This document shows, one piece after another, positions 24,595 to 32,173 of a DNA stretch of 39,281 nt. The stretch is taken from NCBI GenBank assembly GCA_040901765.1, contig JBBDYG010000046.1, positions 1 through 39,281 on the forward strand. Reading direction: 5' to 3'. The position numbers were made by a program, and so were the translations under genes. Source of the DNA: JBBDYG01 sp040901765. Its GTDB lineage: Bacteria > Planctomycetota > Planctomycetia > Pirellulales > Lacipirellulaceae. A model generated the notes under the pieces. That model did not search any database, was not told where the DNA came from, and worked only from the letters and a program-made list of their open reading frames with translations. The first letter of the stretch is position 1, and every line of letters begins with the position of its first letter.

Positions 24595-24996
24595 ATGGAG
24601 CAGGACGGGTCTGACTACGATCCGCTGTACTTGAAGGGGATCGAGTACTTCAACGACTGCGAGTTTTTCGAGGCCCATGAGATTTGGGAGGAGTTGTGGA
24701 CGGAGTATCGCGGGCCGCTGCGGCAGTTCTACCAAGGGCTGATTCAAGTGGCGGTGGCGTTGCACCATTTCGGCAACGGCAACATTCGCGGTGCCCGCAA
24801 AGTTTACGTGAGCAGCACGAATTATTTGCAGCCCTATCGTCCGGCGTGCATGGGGCTGGATCTGGAGGCGTTCCTGGCAAACTTTGCCAACTGCTTTCAA
24901 GAAGTGCTCGACAGCACCGAAGAATTTCCCCACATTGAGATCAAACCCGATACAATTCCAGAGATCCATCTTGAACCCGCTGCGGTGGGGAAGTGA
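24595..24996 (+). CDS. DUF309 family protein
   Basis: The product is 133 residues long. The conserved DUF309 core is clear: YFNDCEFFEAHEIWEELW (about 18-35), FYQGLIQVAVALHHFGNGN (about 45-63) and GARKVYVSSTNYL. The family is an all-helical bundle with conserved Glu, His and Trp, which suggests metal binding, but no reaction is known. GGGAGG four bases before the ATG supports the start. The next gene begins 20 bases after its stop, so the two are probably translated together. The residues after about 105 are acidic and vary. Confidence 0.85.
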   Translation: MEQDGSDYDPLYLKGIEYFNDCEFFEAHEIWEELWTEYRGPLRQFYQGLIQVAVALHHFGNGNIRGARKVYVSSTNYLQPYRPACMGLDLEAFLANFANCFQEVLDSTEEFPHIEIKPDTIPEIHLEPAAVGK

Positions 24997-25016
24997 CTGG
25001 ACGGCAAGGTGACGAC

Positions 25017-25736
25017 ATGGCAGCGATGAACCCCTGGGACGTGGAAGACTTGCGGTTTGAGGAGGAGACGTTTTCGGGCGTCGTGCGATTGTTCCCGCTT
25101 CCCAACTTGGTGTTGTATCCGCACGTGATGCAGCCGCTGCATATCTTTGAGGGTCGGTACCGCGAGATGCTTTCCGACGCACTGGCCGACGACAAGCTGA
25201 TCACAATGGCCGTGCTCGAGCCCGGTTGGGAGCCGGATTACGACAGCCGCCCGCCGATTTCGCCGATCGCCTGCCTGGGTAAAGTGGTGACCCATCACAA
25301 GCTGCCCGATGGCCGGTCGAACCTGCTGCTTCTTGGTTTGCGTCGAGTGCGGCTGACGCGGGAGCTGAACCCCAAGCGGTCGTTCCGGCAAGCGGAAGTC
25401 GAACTGCTCAGTGATGTCTTGCCCAAGCAATCCACTTCCTGCCTCGACCAGCTACACGCTCGGCTTTTGACGCGGTTCAAAACCCACTTTCCAGGCGGCG
25501 AACCGCCCGAGCAGCTTGAAGAAGTGCTCACGCAGCATGTGCCGCTGAATGTGCTCACCGATTTAATCGCCTACACGCTTCCGCTGCCGCTGGAGATTAA
25601 GCAACAGCTACTAGGCGAGTGTTGCGTGCTAACGCGAACGAAAATGCTGCTCGAAGAACTCGGTTGCGGCGCGGGCGAAGAAGTCGCCACGGCCATGGCC
25701 GGCCGCGATTTCCCACCAAGGTTTAGTGTGAATTGA
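25017..25736 (+). CDS. LON N-terminal substrate-binding domain protein
   Basis: The product is 239 residues long. It resembles only the N-terminal substrate-binding domain of Lon proteases (PF02190), with LFPLPNLVLYPHVMQPLHIF near the start and IACLGKVVTHHKLPDGRSN in the middle. The ATPase and protease domains are absent, as in other stand-alone LON-domain proteins of unknown role. The helical C-terminal half (LNVLTDLIAYTLPLPLEIK) fits the same family. A GTG at 24,993 overlaps the DUF309 stop, but the ATG at 25,017 with AAGGTG five bases before it is preferred. It is probably in an operon with DUF309. Confidence 0.85.
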   Translation: MAAMNPWDVEDLRFEEETFSGVVRLFPLPNLVLYPHVMQPLHIFEGRYREMLSDALADDKLITMAVLEPGWEPDYDSRPPISPIACLGKVVTHHKLPDGRSNLLLLGLRRVRLTRELNPKRSFRQAEVELLSDVLPKQSTSCLDQLHARLLTRFKTHFPGGEPPEQLEEVLTQHVPLNVLTDLIAYTLPLPLEIKQQLLGECCVLTRTKMLLEELGCGAGEEVATAMAGRDFPPRFSVN

Positions 25737-25834
25737 ACATACAGCCGGAGGGTGGCATCTACGCGATTAGCCCAGTATTTTCCGTAGATCGGCGACCTTG
25801 TCGCACTTCAAGCCGGAGGCTTGGTAGCCATTAG

Positions 25835-25863
25835 CCGGCAGTAAGCGTGAGCGCCACTGCCGG
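25835..25863. repeat. Small inverted repeat (CCGGCAGT / ACTGCCGG)
   Basis: Eight-base inverse arms flank a 13-base loop in the 387-base gap before folE. It is the first of three palindromes in that gap. The sequence at 25,737-25,834 shows no gene. Confidence 0.6.
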
Positions 25864-25884
25864 TAAAGAGTTCATATGGAAGAT

Positions 25885-25950
25885 GCACCCCGGCAGGGGT
25901 GCCAGCAAACACAGTGCGTCGCTAGATTGCTGGCACCCCTGCCGGGGTGC
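25885..25950. repeat. 66-bp perfect inverted repeat (GCACCCCGGCAGGGG family)
   Basis: Two perfect 24-base inverse arms (25,885-25,908 and 25,927-25,950) flank an 18-base loop. The left arm itself contains CCCCGGCAGGGG, a short palindrome. It is the strongest hairpin in the window by arm length. Confidence 0.92.
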
Positions 25951-25971
25951 TGCTCCACGCGTTGCTCCAAT

Positions 25972-25997
25972 CCGGTGGTGCGCTTCGCGACCACCGG
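25972..25997. repeat. Inverted repeat (CCGGTGGT / ACCACCGG)
   Basis: Eight-base perfect arms flank a 10-base loop, GCGCTTCGCG, that is itself a palindrome-like hairpin. It is followed by GGCTAATGG, TCCCTCCGGGA and an A-run at 26,024-26,030. The remaining bases to the folE start (26,031-26,123) hold no further structure that I can name. Confidence 0.7.
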
Positions 25998-26123
25998 CTA
26001 ATGGCTGCCATCCCTCCGGGATGAAAAAAACGATCTTCGCGATCTAATTCCTTAAATGTCCGTAACACCGGGTTAACTCCACTTCGTGCCATCCATTTAT
26101 TCGTTCGGAACAACACCTCTTAC

Positions 26124-26771
26124 GTGTCCATTCTTACCACTACTAGCCGCGAACCGGGCACGCTCGATGGCGAGTTGGAGGAAAGCTCCGCGCCGGTTGC
26201 GACCCAGGTCGATCACCCACGAATCGAACGCGCCGTGCGCGAGATTCTTGCCGCGATTGGCGAGAATCCCGATCGCGAGGGCTTGCGCGAAACGCCGGGC
26301 CGGGTCGCCCGAATGTATGCCGAAATGTTCGCCGGCTTGCATCAGGATCCGCGCGAGCATCTACGAAAGTTCTTTACCGAGCAGTACGACGAAATGGTGC
26401 TGGTCAAAGACATCGATTTTACCAGCATGTGCGAGCACCACCTGCTGCCGTTTTCCGGCCGAGCGCACATTGGGTACATTCCCTCAGGCCGGGTGGTGGG
26501 GCTTAGCAAGCTTGCGCGGGTAGTCGAGGTCGTTTCCAAACGGCCCCAAGTTCAGGAGCGGATGACCGAGACGATCGCCAATTTGCTGATTGAAGAACTC
26601 GACGTGAAAGGCGTGGCCGTGGTGCTCGAAGCGACCCATTCGTGCATGACGATTCGCGGCGTGCGGAAGCCCGGCAGTTTGTGCGTCACCTCGGCGATGA
26701 AGGGATTGTTCCGCTCGAATCTGTCGAGCCGTTCGGAAGTGATTTCGCTCATTTACGGCGGGAAGCGGTGA
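26124..26771 (+). CDS. folE: GTP cyclohydrolase I
   Basis: The product converts GTP to 7,8-dihydroneopterin triphosphate, the first step of folate (and related pterin) synthesis. The 215 residues match the type I family. The zinc ligands Cys103, His106 and Cys174 lie in SMCEHHLLPFSGRAHIGY and EATHSCMTIRGVRKPGS. The substrate-site run GLSKLARVVEVVSKRPQVQE is also intact. The start is taken as the GTG at 26,124, since there is no in-frame ATG before the conserved part, and no SD is visible. The N-terminal 30 residues are low-complexity. It lies after a cluster of three palindromes and is followed by the second copy of the 86-bp element. Confidence 0.95.
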   Translation: MSILTTTSREPGTLDGELEESSAPVATQVDHPRIERAVREILAAIGENPDREGLRETPGRVARMYAEMFAGLHQDPREHLRKFFTEQYDEMVLVKDIDFTSMCEHHLLPFSGRAHIGYIPSGRVVGLSKLARVVEVVSKRPQVQERMTETIANLLIEELDVKGVAVVLEATHSCMTIRGVRKPGSLCVTSAMKGLFRSNLSSRSEVISLIYGGKR

Positions 26772-26787
26772 GCCAATTTGCGCACTT

Positions 26788-26872
26788 GGGTGGCACGCCC
26801 TGAGTCCGCGAAGGGCGTGGCGCAGCGGGTACCAGCTCTCCACGCCCATCGAAGACTCCGGGCGTGCCGCCC
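26788..26872. repeat. 86-bp imperfect palindromic element, copy 2
   Basis: The inverse-orientation partner of the element at 6,764-6,849, 85 bases long. It starts GGGTGGCACGCCCTGAGTC. The few differences include a one-base deletion in the middle and changes at the end. It sits after the folE stop. Confidence 0.85.
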
Positions 26873-26911
26873 CTATTCGATTGACACTCTGAGCATCGAT
26901 AAATCGCTTCA

Positions 26912-26946
26912 CTTCTGCCTTCCTACATCTCACATCTGCCTTTCTC
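26912..26946. repeat. Heptamer array (CTTCTGC / CATCTCA type) before 26,951 gene
   Basis: Five 7-base units (CTTCTGC, CTTCCTA, CATCTCA, CATCTGC, CTTTCTC) end four bases before the GTG start of the membrane-protein gene. The same unit pattern occurs at 28,265-28,299 and 34,398-34,439. Confidence 0.75.
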
Positions 26947-26950
26947 GCCT

Positions 26951-27676
26951 GTGTCCCTCCTCGTTCAGTTCCTGCTGCGGTTGACCTTTGGACTGGCGGC
27001 TGGGATGGCGCTCTGCTCGCCGCGCGACGTGACAAGCGGATACTTCCGCAATCACCTGTATGTAACGCTGGGGCTGTCACTTTTTGCCGGGCTGGTGGCC
27101 TGGTCGGTTGGCGGGCCGTGGCAGTGGGCGTTTACCGCGGCAGCGGCAAGTTATGTCGGCGCGGCCAGTTGGCTTTACGAAAACCGGCGATTCGGACGGC
27201 CGATGCTATGCGTCGTCGCGGCCCTCGCCCTGGCCGGGGCGCTTCAAGCGGCGGGAAGCGACGTGATGCTTGGCGTCGCAACGGTTACCTCGGGCCTCGT
27301 CTTGGGACTGACGATGGCCGCCATGCTGCTTGGCCATTGGTACCTGAACACGCCGACGATGCAACTTGAACCGCTGCGGCGGCTGCTGGGCGCGATGGCT
27401 GGGTCAGTCGTGCTGCAGATGGCGGTCTCCGCCTGGGGCGTTGCCACGCTCGTGTCCACTGGCGATCAACCGCAGGTATCTTGGTGGCTGCTGCTCGTTT
27501 TGCGATGGTTGTTCGGACTGTTTGGGGTCATGGGCCTCATCATCATGGCGTGGAAAACACTCCAAATCCCCAATACGCAAAGCGCCACCGGCATCCTTTA
27601 CGTCGCCGTCATTGGCGTCTTTGCCGGCGAGTTGCTCGGTCTGCTCCTATCTGCCGACGTGGGTGTTGCGCTATAA
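26951..27676 (+). CDS. Polytopic membrane protein of unknown function
   Basis: The product is 241 residues long with about seven or eight hydrophobic segments. Seen features are GLAAGMALCSPRDVTSGYF in the first loop, a hydrophilic GHWYLNTPTMQLEPLRRL stretch in the middle (about 125-142) that looks conserved, and GLIIMAWKTLQIPNTQSATG near the C-terminus. I do not recognise a transporter or enzyme family. The GTG start at 26,951 follows a heptamer array and has no SD. The zinc-ribbon membrane gene begins eight bases after its stop, so the two may be co-translated. Confidence 0.7.
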   Translation: MSLLVQFLLRLTFGLAAGMALCSPRDVTSGYFRNHLYVTLGLSLFAGLVAWSVGGPWQWAFTAAAASYVGAASWLYENRRFGRPMLCVVAALALAGALQAAGSDVMLGVATVTSGLVLGLTMAAMLLGHWYLNTPTMQLEPLRRLLGAMAGSVVLQMAVSAWGVATLVSTGDQPQVSWWLLLVLRWLFGLFGVMGLIIMAWKTLQIPNTQSATGILYVAVIGVFAGELLGLLLSADVGVAL

Positions 27677-27684
27677 TTGCAGGA

Positions 27685-28146
27685 ATGAACGTTACTTTCG
27701 CTTGCCCGAAGTGCCAAGCCGCATCGCGGGCGGAGTTCGGCGACTCGGCCACACACGTCAATTGCGATCATTGCGGCACGCAGATCGAAGTGCCGACTGG
27801 AGCGCTCGCGCCGCAGCACGTCACGCGTTGCCTCGTGTGCCCCAGCACCGACCTATTCGTGCGGAAGGACTTTCCGCAGCGCGTGGGTGTGGCTCTCGTG
27901 GTGATCGGCATCATCGGCAGCAGCATTGCCTGGGGCTACGGGCAGATGTATTTGACGTTCGGCGTACTGTTCGCCACCGCTTTGGCCGACGTGCTGCTAT
28001 ACACGTTTGTGGGCGAACAACTCATGTGCTACCGCTGCCAGGCGGAATATCGCGGCGTGTCGAATATGGAGAGCCACCAGGCATTCAATTTGGAAACGCA
28101 TGAACGCTATCGACAAATGACGGCCCGACTGAAGGCAACCCCGTGA
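27685..28146 (+). CDS. Zinc-ribbon protein with two transmembrane segments
   Basis: The product is 153 residues long. The N-terminus carries a four-cysteine ribbon (CPKCQAASRAEFGD then CDHCGTQIEVP, residues 7-32). Another pair follows (RCLVCPSTDLFVRKDF, about 49-64), with a further CYRCQAEYRG after the membrane part. Two hydrophobic segments (about 68-112, VGVALVVIGIIGSSIAWGYG and YLTFGVLFATALADVLLY) separate them. It may sense or bind metal at the membrane, but the function is unknown. The ATG at 27,685 lies eight bases after the upstream stop, suggesting coupling. AGGA abuts the ATG, too close to act as an SD. Confidence 0.75.
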   Translation: MNVTFACPKCQAASRAEFGDSATHVNCDHCGTQIEVPTGALAPQHVTRCLVCPSTDLFVRKDFPQRVGVALVVIGIIGSSIAWGYGQMYLTFGVLFATALADVLLYTFVGEQLMCYRCQAEYRGVSNMESHQAFNLETHERYRQMTARLKATP

Positions 28147-28223
28147 CCAGAAGGGTGGCTTGAGTCATAGCAAAGCGAAGCCCCCAGCGAACCTGAAGTA
28201 GCAGGCAGCCGGCAGTCGAATGT

Positions 28224-28299
28224 GGGATGTAGAATGTACGAAGGCAGAAGTGAAGGCTTCCGAACTTCTGCCTTCTGACTTCTCACATCTGCCTTTTCT
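28224..28299. repeat. Inverted heptamer array upstream of FAD/Fe-S gene
   Basis: The right half (28,265-28,299) holds units CTTCTGC, CTTCTGA, CTTCTCA, CATCTGC. The left half (28,224-28,258) holds inverse-type units (GGGATGT, AGAATGT, ACGAAGG, CAGAAGT). The two halves can pair in RNA. Pyrimidine-rich sequence continues to the start codon at 28,334 and no SD is seen. Confidence 0.7.
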
Positions 28300-28333
28300 G
28301 CTGCCCTCTGCCTGCTTCCCTCCGCAGCATTTC

Positions 28334-31306
28334 ATGGACCCGGAACGACAACGCATTGGTGAGGACTTACGCGGCCTGGTGGCCGGCGATGTGTTTTGCG
28401 ATCCGCTGCACACCCAACTCTATGCCACTGACGCGAGCAACTACGAACTGCGGCCACTGGGAATAGTTCGGCCGCGCACGACGGCCGACGTCGTGGCGAC
28501 GGTTGACTATGCCAGGCAAAACCGCCTGCCGATTCACGCCCGCGGCGCGGGAAGCGGTCTGGCAGGCGAATCGCTCGGCCGGGGTCTGGTCATCGACTTC
28601 TCGCGCTACATGCGGCGGGTACTCTCGGTCGGGGGCGACCAAGTTCGCGTGCAGGCCGGCGTCGTGCATGGCGATCTGAACCGCATGCTCGCCCGCAGCG
28701 GTCGAACATTCGGTCCCGATCCGGCACTCACCAACGTGACCACAATCGGCGGCGTGGTGTCGGTCGATGCCGGCGGAAGCCACTGGCTCAAGTACGGCTC
28801 GACGCGGCCGCATGTCCGGGCCATGAAGGTGGTGCTCGCCGACGGCCAGGTGCTGGAAGTGGCCCGCCACCCGGTCGCCGCCGATCCTCGCCGAGAGGAA
28901 CCCGCGCGGCTACGCGAGATTATCACGGCGACAGCCGAGCTCATCGAGCGTCATGGCGACGTGATCGAGCAGTTCCGACCGCAGAGCCTGGTGAACCGCA
29001 GCGGTTATGCGCTCGATCGGGCTTTGATCGACGGCGAGATCGATCTGGCCAAGCTGATCGTGGGCAGCGAAGGAACATTGGCGCTGGTCAGCGAAATCAC
29101 GCTGGCGACACAGCCGCTGCCGGCGATGCGGGGCGCGGTTCTCGTGGTATTCGACAGTCTCGACAAAGCAGCCCGCGCAGTGCTCGAGATCGTTCCCTTG
29201 GAGCCGAGCGCCTGCGACCTGATGGACCGCCGCCATCTGAGCATCGCCCGCGAGACCGACGTGCGCTACGAGCTGTTGATCCCGGGTGCCGCCGAGGCGG
29301 TGCTGCTGGTCGAGTTCTTTGCCGACGGCGCGGAGTCGCTGCGAGAAAAACTGCGGCAAGTGGTGCAGCTTGCTCAGCACGAGACGGGTCTGGCAGCCGG
29401 TTCACACATAGCTCACGACGCCGACGAGAACGAGCTTTTCTGGCAACTCGCACAGCGCTTCGTGCCGACACTCCATCGGTTAAAAGGTTCGACGCGGCCA
29501 GTTCCGTGTGTCGAAGACATCGCCATACCGCCCGCCGCGTTGCCGGTTTTTCTGCGGCATCTGCAAGATACGCTCAAGCGGCAGCAAATTACCGCCGCAG
29601 TGTTCGGGCACGCCGGGCATGGGCAACTTCACATTCGGCCGTTCTTGGACCTCGCGAATCCCGAGCATATCCAGAAGATGGAAACGCTCGCCAGTGAGCT
29701 TTACGAAAAAGTCTGGCTGCTGCGCGGCACGGTCAGCGGCGAGCACGGCGATGGCCTCAGCCGCACGCCGTTCCTCTCGCGGCAATATGGTCCGCTCGTG
29801 AACGTTTTCCGCGAATTGAAACGGGTGTTCGATCCCGACGGAATTCTCAACCCGGGCAAGGTCGTGCCGACCGCCGGCGCGCGGATGACGCACGACTTGC
29901 GGAACGTCGTCTACACCGCACCGGCATCGACGAACGGAGCAGCAGCCAACGGCGAGAAGCCGCCGCAGGCCGTCGAACTGCAGCTTCACTGGCAGCCCGA
30001 GGAAATGGCGGCGGCGGCCCGCGAGTGCAATGGCTGCGGTGCTTGCCGGTCAAATGCGGAAGGGACGCGGATGTGCCCAATTTTCCGCTACGCACCGCGC
30101 GAAGAGGCCAGTCCGCGGGCGAAAGCGAATCTTGCGCGGGCCGTTCTTACGGGCCAATTGCCATTCGATCAACTGGTGCAGGACGACGCCAAAGCCGTGG
30201 CCGACCTGTGCGTGCATTGTCACATGTGCCGCCTCGAATGTCCAGCGAATGTCGATATTCCGAAGTTGATGCTCGAGGCGAAGGCCAACTACGTTCAGAC
30301 AAATGGCCTCACGATTCAAGACTGGCTGCTGGCGCGGCTCGACCGCATCAGCAGTTGGGGCAGCCGCACGCCCGGCCTCTCCAACTGGTCGATGTCCAAT
30401 CGTCAAATGCGGTGGATTCTATCTAAAGTGTTGGGATTGGCGTTGGGTCGCAAGCTGCCAAAGTTCTCGCCCCGGACATTCCTGCGAATGGCGGCGTCGC
30501 GGGGCTGGAATCGCCCGGTAAAAGACACTACCGAAAAGGTGCTGTTCTTCGCCGATACGTTCGTCAACCACTTCGATGCGGAACTTGGCGAAGCGGTCGT
30601 TAAGGTGCTCAAGCACAACAAGGTCGGCGTGTACGTACCGACCGAACAGCGACATGCCGGCATGGCGATGATCACGCAGGGTGTGCTCGAGCCGGCCCGG
30701 CGGATCGCCCAGCGCAATGTCAACTTCCTGGCCGAAGCCGTGCGACAGGGGTACACGATTATCTCCACCGAGCCTTCGGCGGTATTAGCGCTGACGCACG
30801 AGTACCCAATTCTTCTCGATCGCGACGACGATTCGCTGCTCGTAGCGCAGCACACCTTCGAGGCCTGCCACTACCTCTGGAAGCGACACCAACATGGGGC
30901 ATTGAAGCTCGACTTCGACCCGCTGAACCTGCGGTTGGCCTATCACGTGCCATGTCACTTGAAGGCACTCGAAATCGGCACGCCCGCAGAGAATCTGTTG
31001 CGCTTGATTCCGGAACTTCGGCTTACGAAGCTCGAAAAAGGTTGTAGCGGCATGGCCGGAACCTACGGACTGCGGCAGAAAAACTACCGTAGTAGCCTGC
31101 GGGTCGGCCTGCCGCTGATGACCACGCTCCGCGATGGGCCTTACCAAGCGGGGACAACCGAGTGCGCCGCGTGTAAAATACAAATGGAGCAGGGCACCAC
31201 CAAACCAACGATTCACCCAATGAAGTTTTTGGCGGCAGCGTACGGACTCTCGCCGCAAATACTCGAGTCGCTGTCGCGCAACGGTGCCAACGGAGTTGGG
31301 CAATGA
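28334..31306 (+). CDS. FAD-linked oxidase / Fe-S fusion protein (YdiJ-like)
   Basis: The product is 990 residues long. The order is an FAD-binding_4 domain (about 40-220, with RGAGSGLAGESLGRG and TNVTTIGGVVSVDAGG), an FAD-oxidase_C domain (to about 530) with GHAGHGQLHIRPF and GEHGDG, two ferredoxin-type clusters (C565-x2-C-x2-C-x9-CP and C626-x2-C-x2-C-x3-CP), and a cysteine-rich CCG domain (about 760-980) with HVPCHLK, KGCSGMAG and TECAACKIQ. This is the plan of YdiJ-like D-2-hydroxyacid dehydrogenases (E. coli YdiJ is about 1018 residues), which join GlcD- and GlpC-like parts. The substrate is probably D-2-hydroxyglutarate or D-lactate; the sequence does not decide this. The ATG at 28,334 is chosen since upstream sequence is repeat. 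The stop overlaps moaD in ATGA. Confidence 0.88.
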   Translation: MDPERQRIGEDLRGLVAGDVFCDPLHTQLYATDASNYELRPLGIVRPRTTADVVATVDYARQNRLPIHARGAGSGLAGESLGRGLVIDFSRYMRRVLSVGGDQVRVQAGVVHGDLNRMLARSGRTFGPDPALTNVTTIGGVVSVDAGGSHWLKYGSTRPHVRAMKVVLADGQVLEVARHPVAADPRREEPARLREIITATAELIERHGDVIEQFRPQSLVNRSGYALDRALIDGEIDLAKLIVGSEGTLALVSEITLATQPLPAMRGAVLVVFDSLDKAARAVLEIVPLEPSACDLMDRRHLSIARETDVRYELLIPGAAEAVLLVEFFADGAESLREKLRQVVQLAQHETGLAAGSHIAHDADENELFWQLAQRFVPTLHRLKGSTRPVPCVEDIAIPPAALPVFLRHLQDTLKRQQITAAVFGHAGHGQLHIRPFLDLANPEHIQKMETLASELYEKVWLLRGTVSGEHGDGLSRTPFLSRQYGPLVNVFRELKRVFDPDGILNPGKVVPTAGARMTHDLRNVVYTAPASTNGAAANGEKPPQAVELQLHWQPEEMAAAARECNGCGACRSNAEGTRMCPIFRYAPREEASPRAKANLARAVLTGQLPFDQLVQDDAKAVADLCVHCHMCRLECPANVDIPKLMLEAKANYVQTNGLTIQDWLLARLDRISSWGSRTPGLSNWSMSNRQMRWILSKVLGLALGRKLPKFSPRTFLRMAASRGWNRPVKDTTEKVLFFADTFVNHFDAELGEAVVKVLKHNKVGVYVPTEQRHAGMAMITQGVLEPARRIAQRNVNFLAEAVRQGYTIISTEPSAVLALTHEYPILLDRDDDSLLVAQHTFEACHYLWKRHQHGALKLDFDPLNLRLAYHVPCHLKALEIGTPAENLLRLIPELRLTKLEKGCSGMAGTYGLRQKNYRSSLRVGLPLMTTLRDGPYQAGTTECAACKIQMEQGTTKPTIHPMKFLAAAYGLSPQILESLSRNGANGVGQ

Positions 31307-31548
31307 GGGTGCGAGTAAAACTGTTCGCTGCGGCTCGGGATCTTGCCGGAGCGGACATCGTGGATGTGGAATTATCCAGCGGAGCGAGCTTCGGCGACTT
31401 ACGAACAAAGTTAATTTCGACGCACCCGCACTTGTCGCCGGTCGGTGTAAGATCGATCTTTGCCGCAGATGCACGATATGTGAGCGACGAAGAATCCATT
31501 TCCGAGACGGCAGAGATTGCACTGATTCCGCCGGTTAGTGGGGGCTAA
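31303..31548 (+). CDS. moaD: Molybdopterin synthase small subunit
   Basis: This 81-residue ubiquitin-like sulfur carrier, with MoaE, adds the dithiolene sulfurs to precursor Z. It begins MRVRVKLFAAARDLAGAD and ends in the Gly-Gly tail (PPVSGG) that carries the thiocarboxylate. The ATG lies in the stop of the upstream oxidoreductase (ATGA overlap), with GGAG seven bases before it, so translation is probably coupled. Its joint reading with a flavin/Fe-S enzyme may mean shared expression rather than shared chemistry. The rest of the pathway in the window is moaE and moaA; moaC, moaB and mogA are not seen. Confidence 0.93.
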   Translation: MRVRVKLFAAARDLAGADIVDVELSSGASFGDLRTKLISTHPHLSPVGVRSIFAADARYVSDEESISETAEIALIPPVSGG

Positions 31549-31552
31549 TTTT

Positions 31553-31655
31553 GTCCGCCGATGACGCAGATGCTCACAGATAAGAAGGGAAAAGACGGTA
31601 ACGGAGCGCTTCCTGATTCTGCTTTCATCTGCGCCAATCTGCGAAATCTGCGGAC
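31553..31655. repeat. Inverted CGCAGAT-unit element, copy 2
   Basis: A 103-base element begins GTCCGCCGATGACGCAGATG and ends ATCTGCGAAATCTGCGGAC. The arms are inverse and degenerate. It fills most of the 127-base gap between moaD and moaE. The left arm matches the inverse of the right arm of the copy at 22,029-22,165. A transcript crossing it could fold and weaken moaE expression relative to moaD. Confidence 0.8.
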
Positions 31656-31675
31656 AATAGTCTTGAATTTGTGTG

Positions 31676-32113
31676 ATGATCCAGCTAACCCACGAACCGA
31701 TCGACGTGAACGCACTACTCGCAGCCGCGCAGCAGCCGGCGGCGGGGGCCGTGGTGTTGTTTCTGGGCATTACCCGCGAGTTCACGGGCGACCGGCAGAC
31801 CGTCGAACTTGATTACGAAGCCTACGAAGCGATGGCCGAATCAGAGCTGTCTAAACTGGAACAAGCCGCCCGCGAGCGCTGGCCGCTGGTAGAATGCGCC
31901 ATCGTTCACCGGCTCGGTCGAGTGCCGCTGGCCGAAGCCAGCGTGGCGATTGTGGCGGGTTCCCCGCACCGCAGCGCCGCCTTCGCCGCCGCCGAGTGGC
32001 TCATCGACACCCTCAAAGAATGTGTGCCGATTTGGAAGCGCGAACGCTGGGCCGATGGAACAACGAAGTGGGTCCATCCCGTAGGTCAGGCTGTGCCTGA
32101 CAAGAGTTACTAA
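31676..32113 (+). CDS. moaE: Molybdopterin synthase large subunit
   Basis: This is the catalytic partner of MoaD in molybdopterin synthase. The 145 residues show the conserved GAVVLFLGITREFTG (about 23-37), YEAYEAMAESELSKL, IVHRLGRVPLAEASVAI, SPHRSAAFAAAEWLIDTLK, and VPIWKRERWADGTTKWVHP with the active-site Lys residues. The ATG at 31,676 is preferred to the adjacent GTG at 31,673. The last residues, VGQAVPDKSY, do not belong to the family. They are encoded by the left arm and spacer of a palindromic repeat. The stop and the moaA start overlap by one base (TAATG). Confidence 0.94.
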   Translation: MIQLTHEPIDVNALLAAAQQPAAGAVVLFLGITREFTGDRQTVELDYEAYEAMAESELSKLEQAARERWPLVECAIVHRLGRVPLAEASVAIVAGSPHRSAAFAAAEWLIDTLKECVPIWKRERWADGTTKWVHPVGQAVPDKSY

Positions 32114-32173
32114 TGAACATGACCGAAATGCCAACCTTCCAAACAACGCAGCGTCAGGCAAAGCCCGACCTAC
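32081..32173. repeat. GTAGGTCAGGCTGTG palindromic element, copy 3, across moaE-moaA
   Basis: Left arm 32,081-32,101 is identical to copies at 12,784 and 18,121. Right arm 32,153-32,173 differs at two bases. The 51-base spacer holds the moaE stop and the moaA start. The left arm encodes VGQAVPD in MoaE and the right arm encodes RQAKPDLR in MoaA. Confidence 0.92.

Noticed and set aside
27672..27677. TATAAT sequence as a -10 promoter element
   Set aside because: It overlaps the stop of the upstream gene and no -35 fits at a proper distance. The next start lies only eight bases on, so coupling is more likely.
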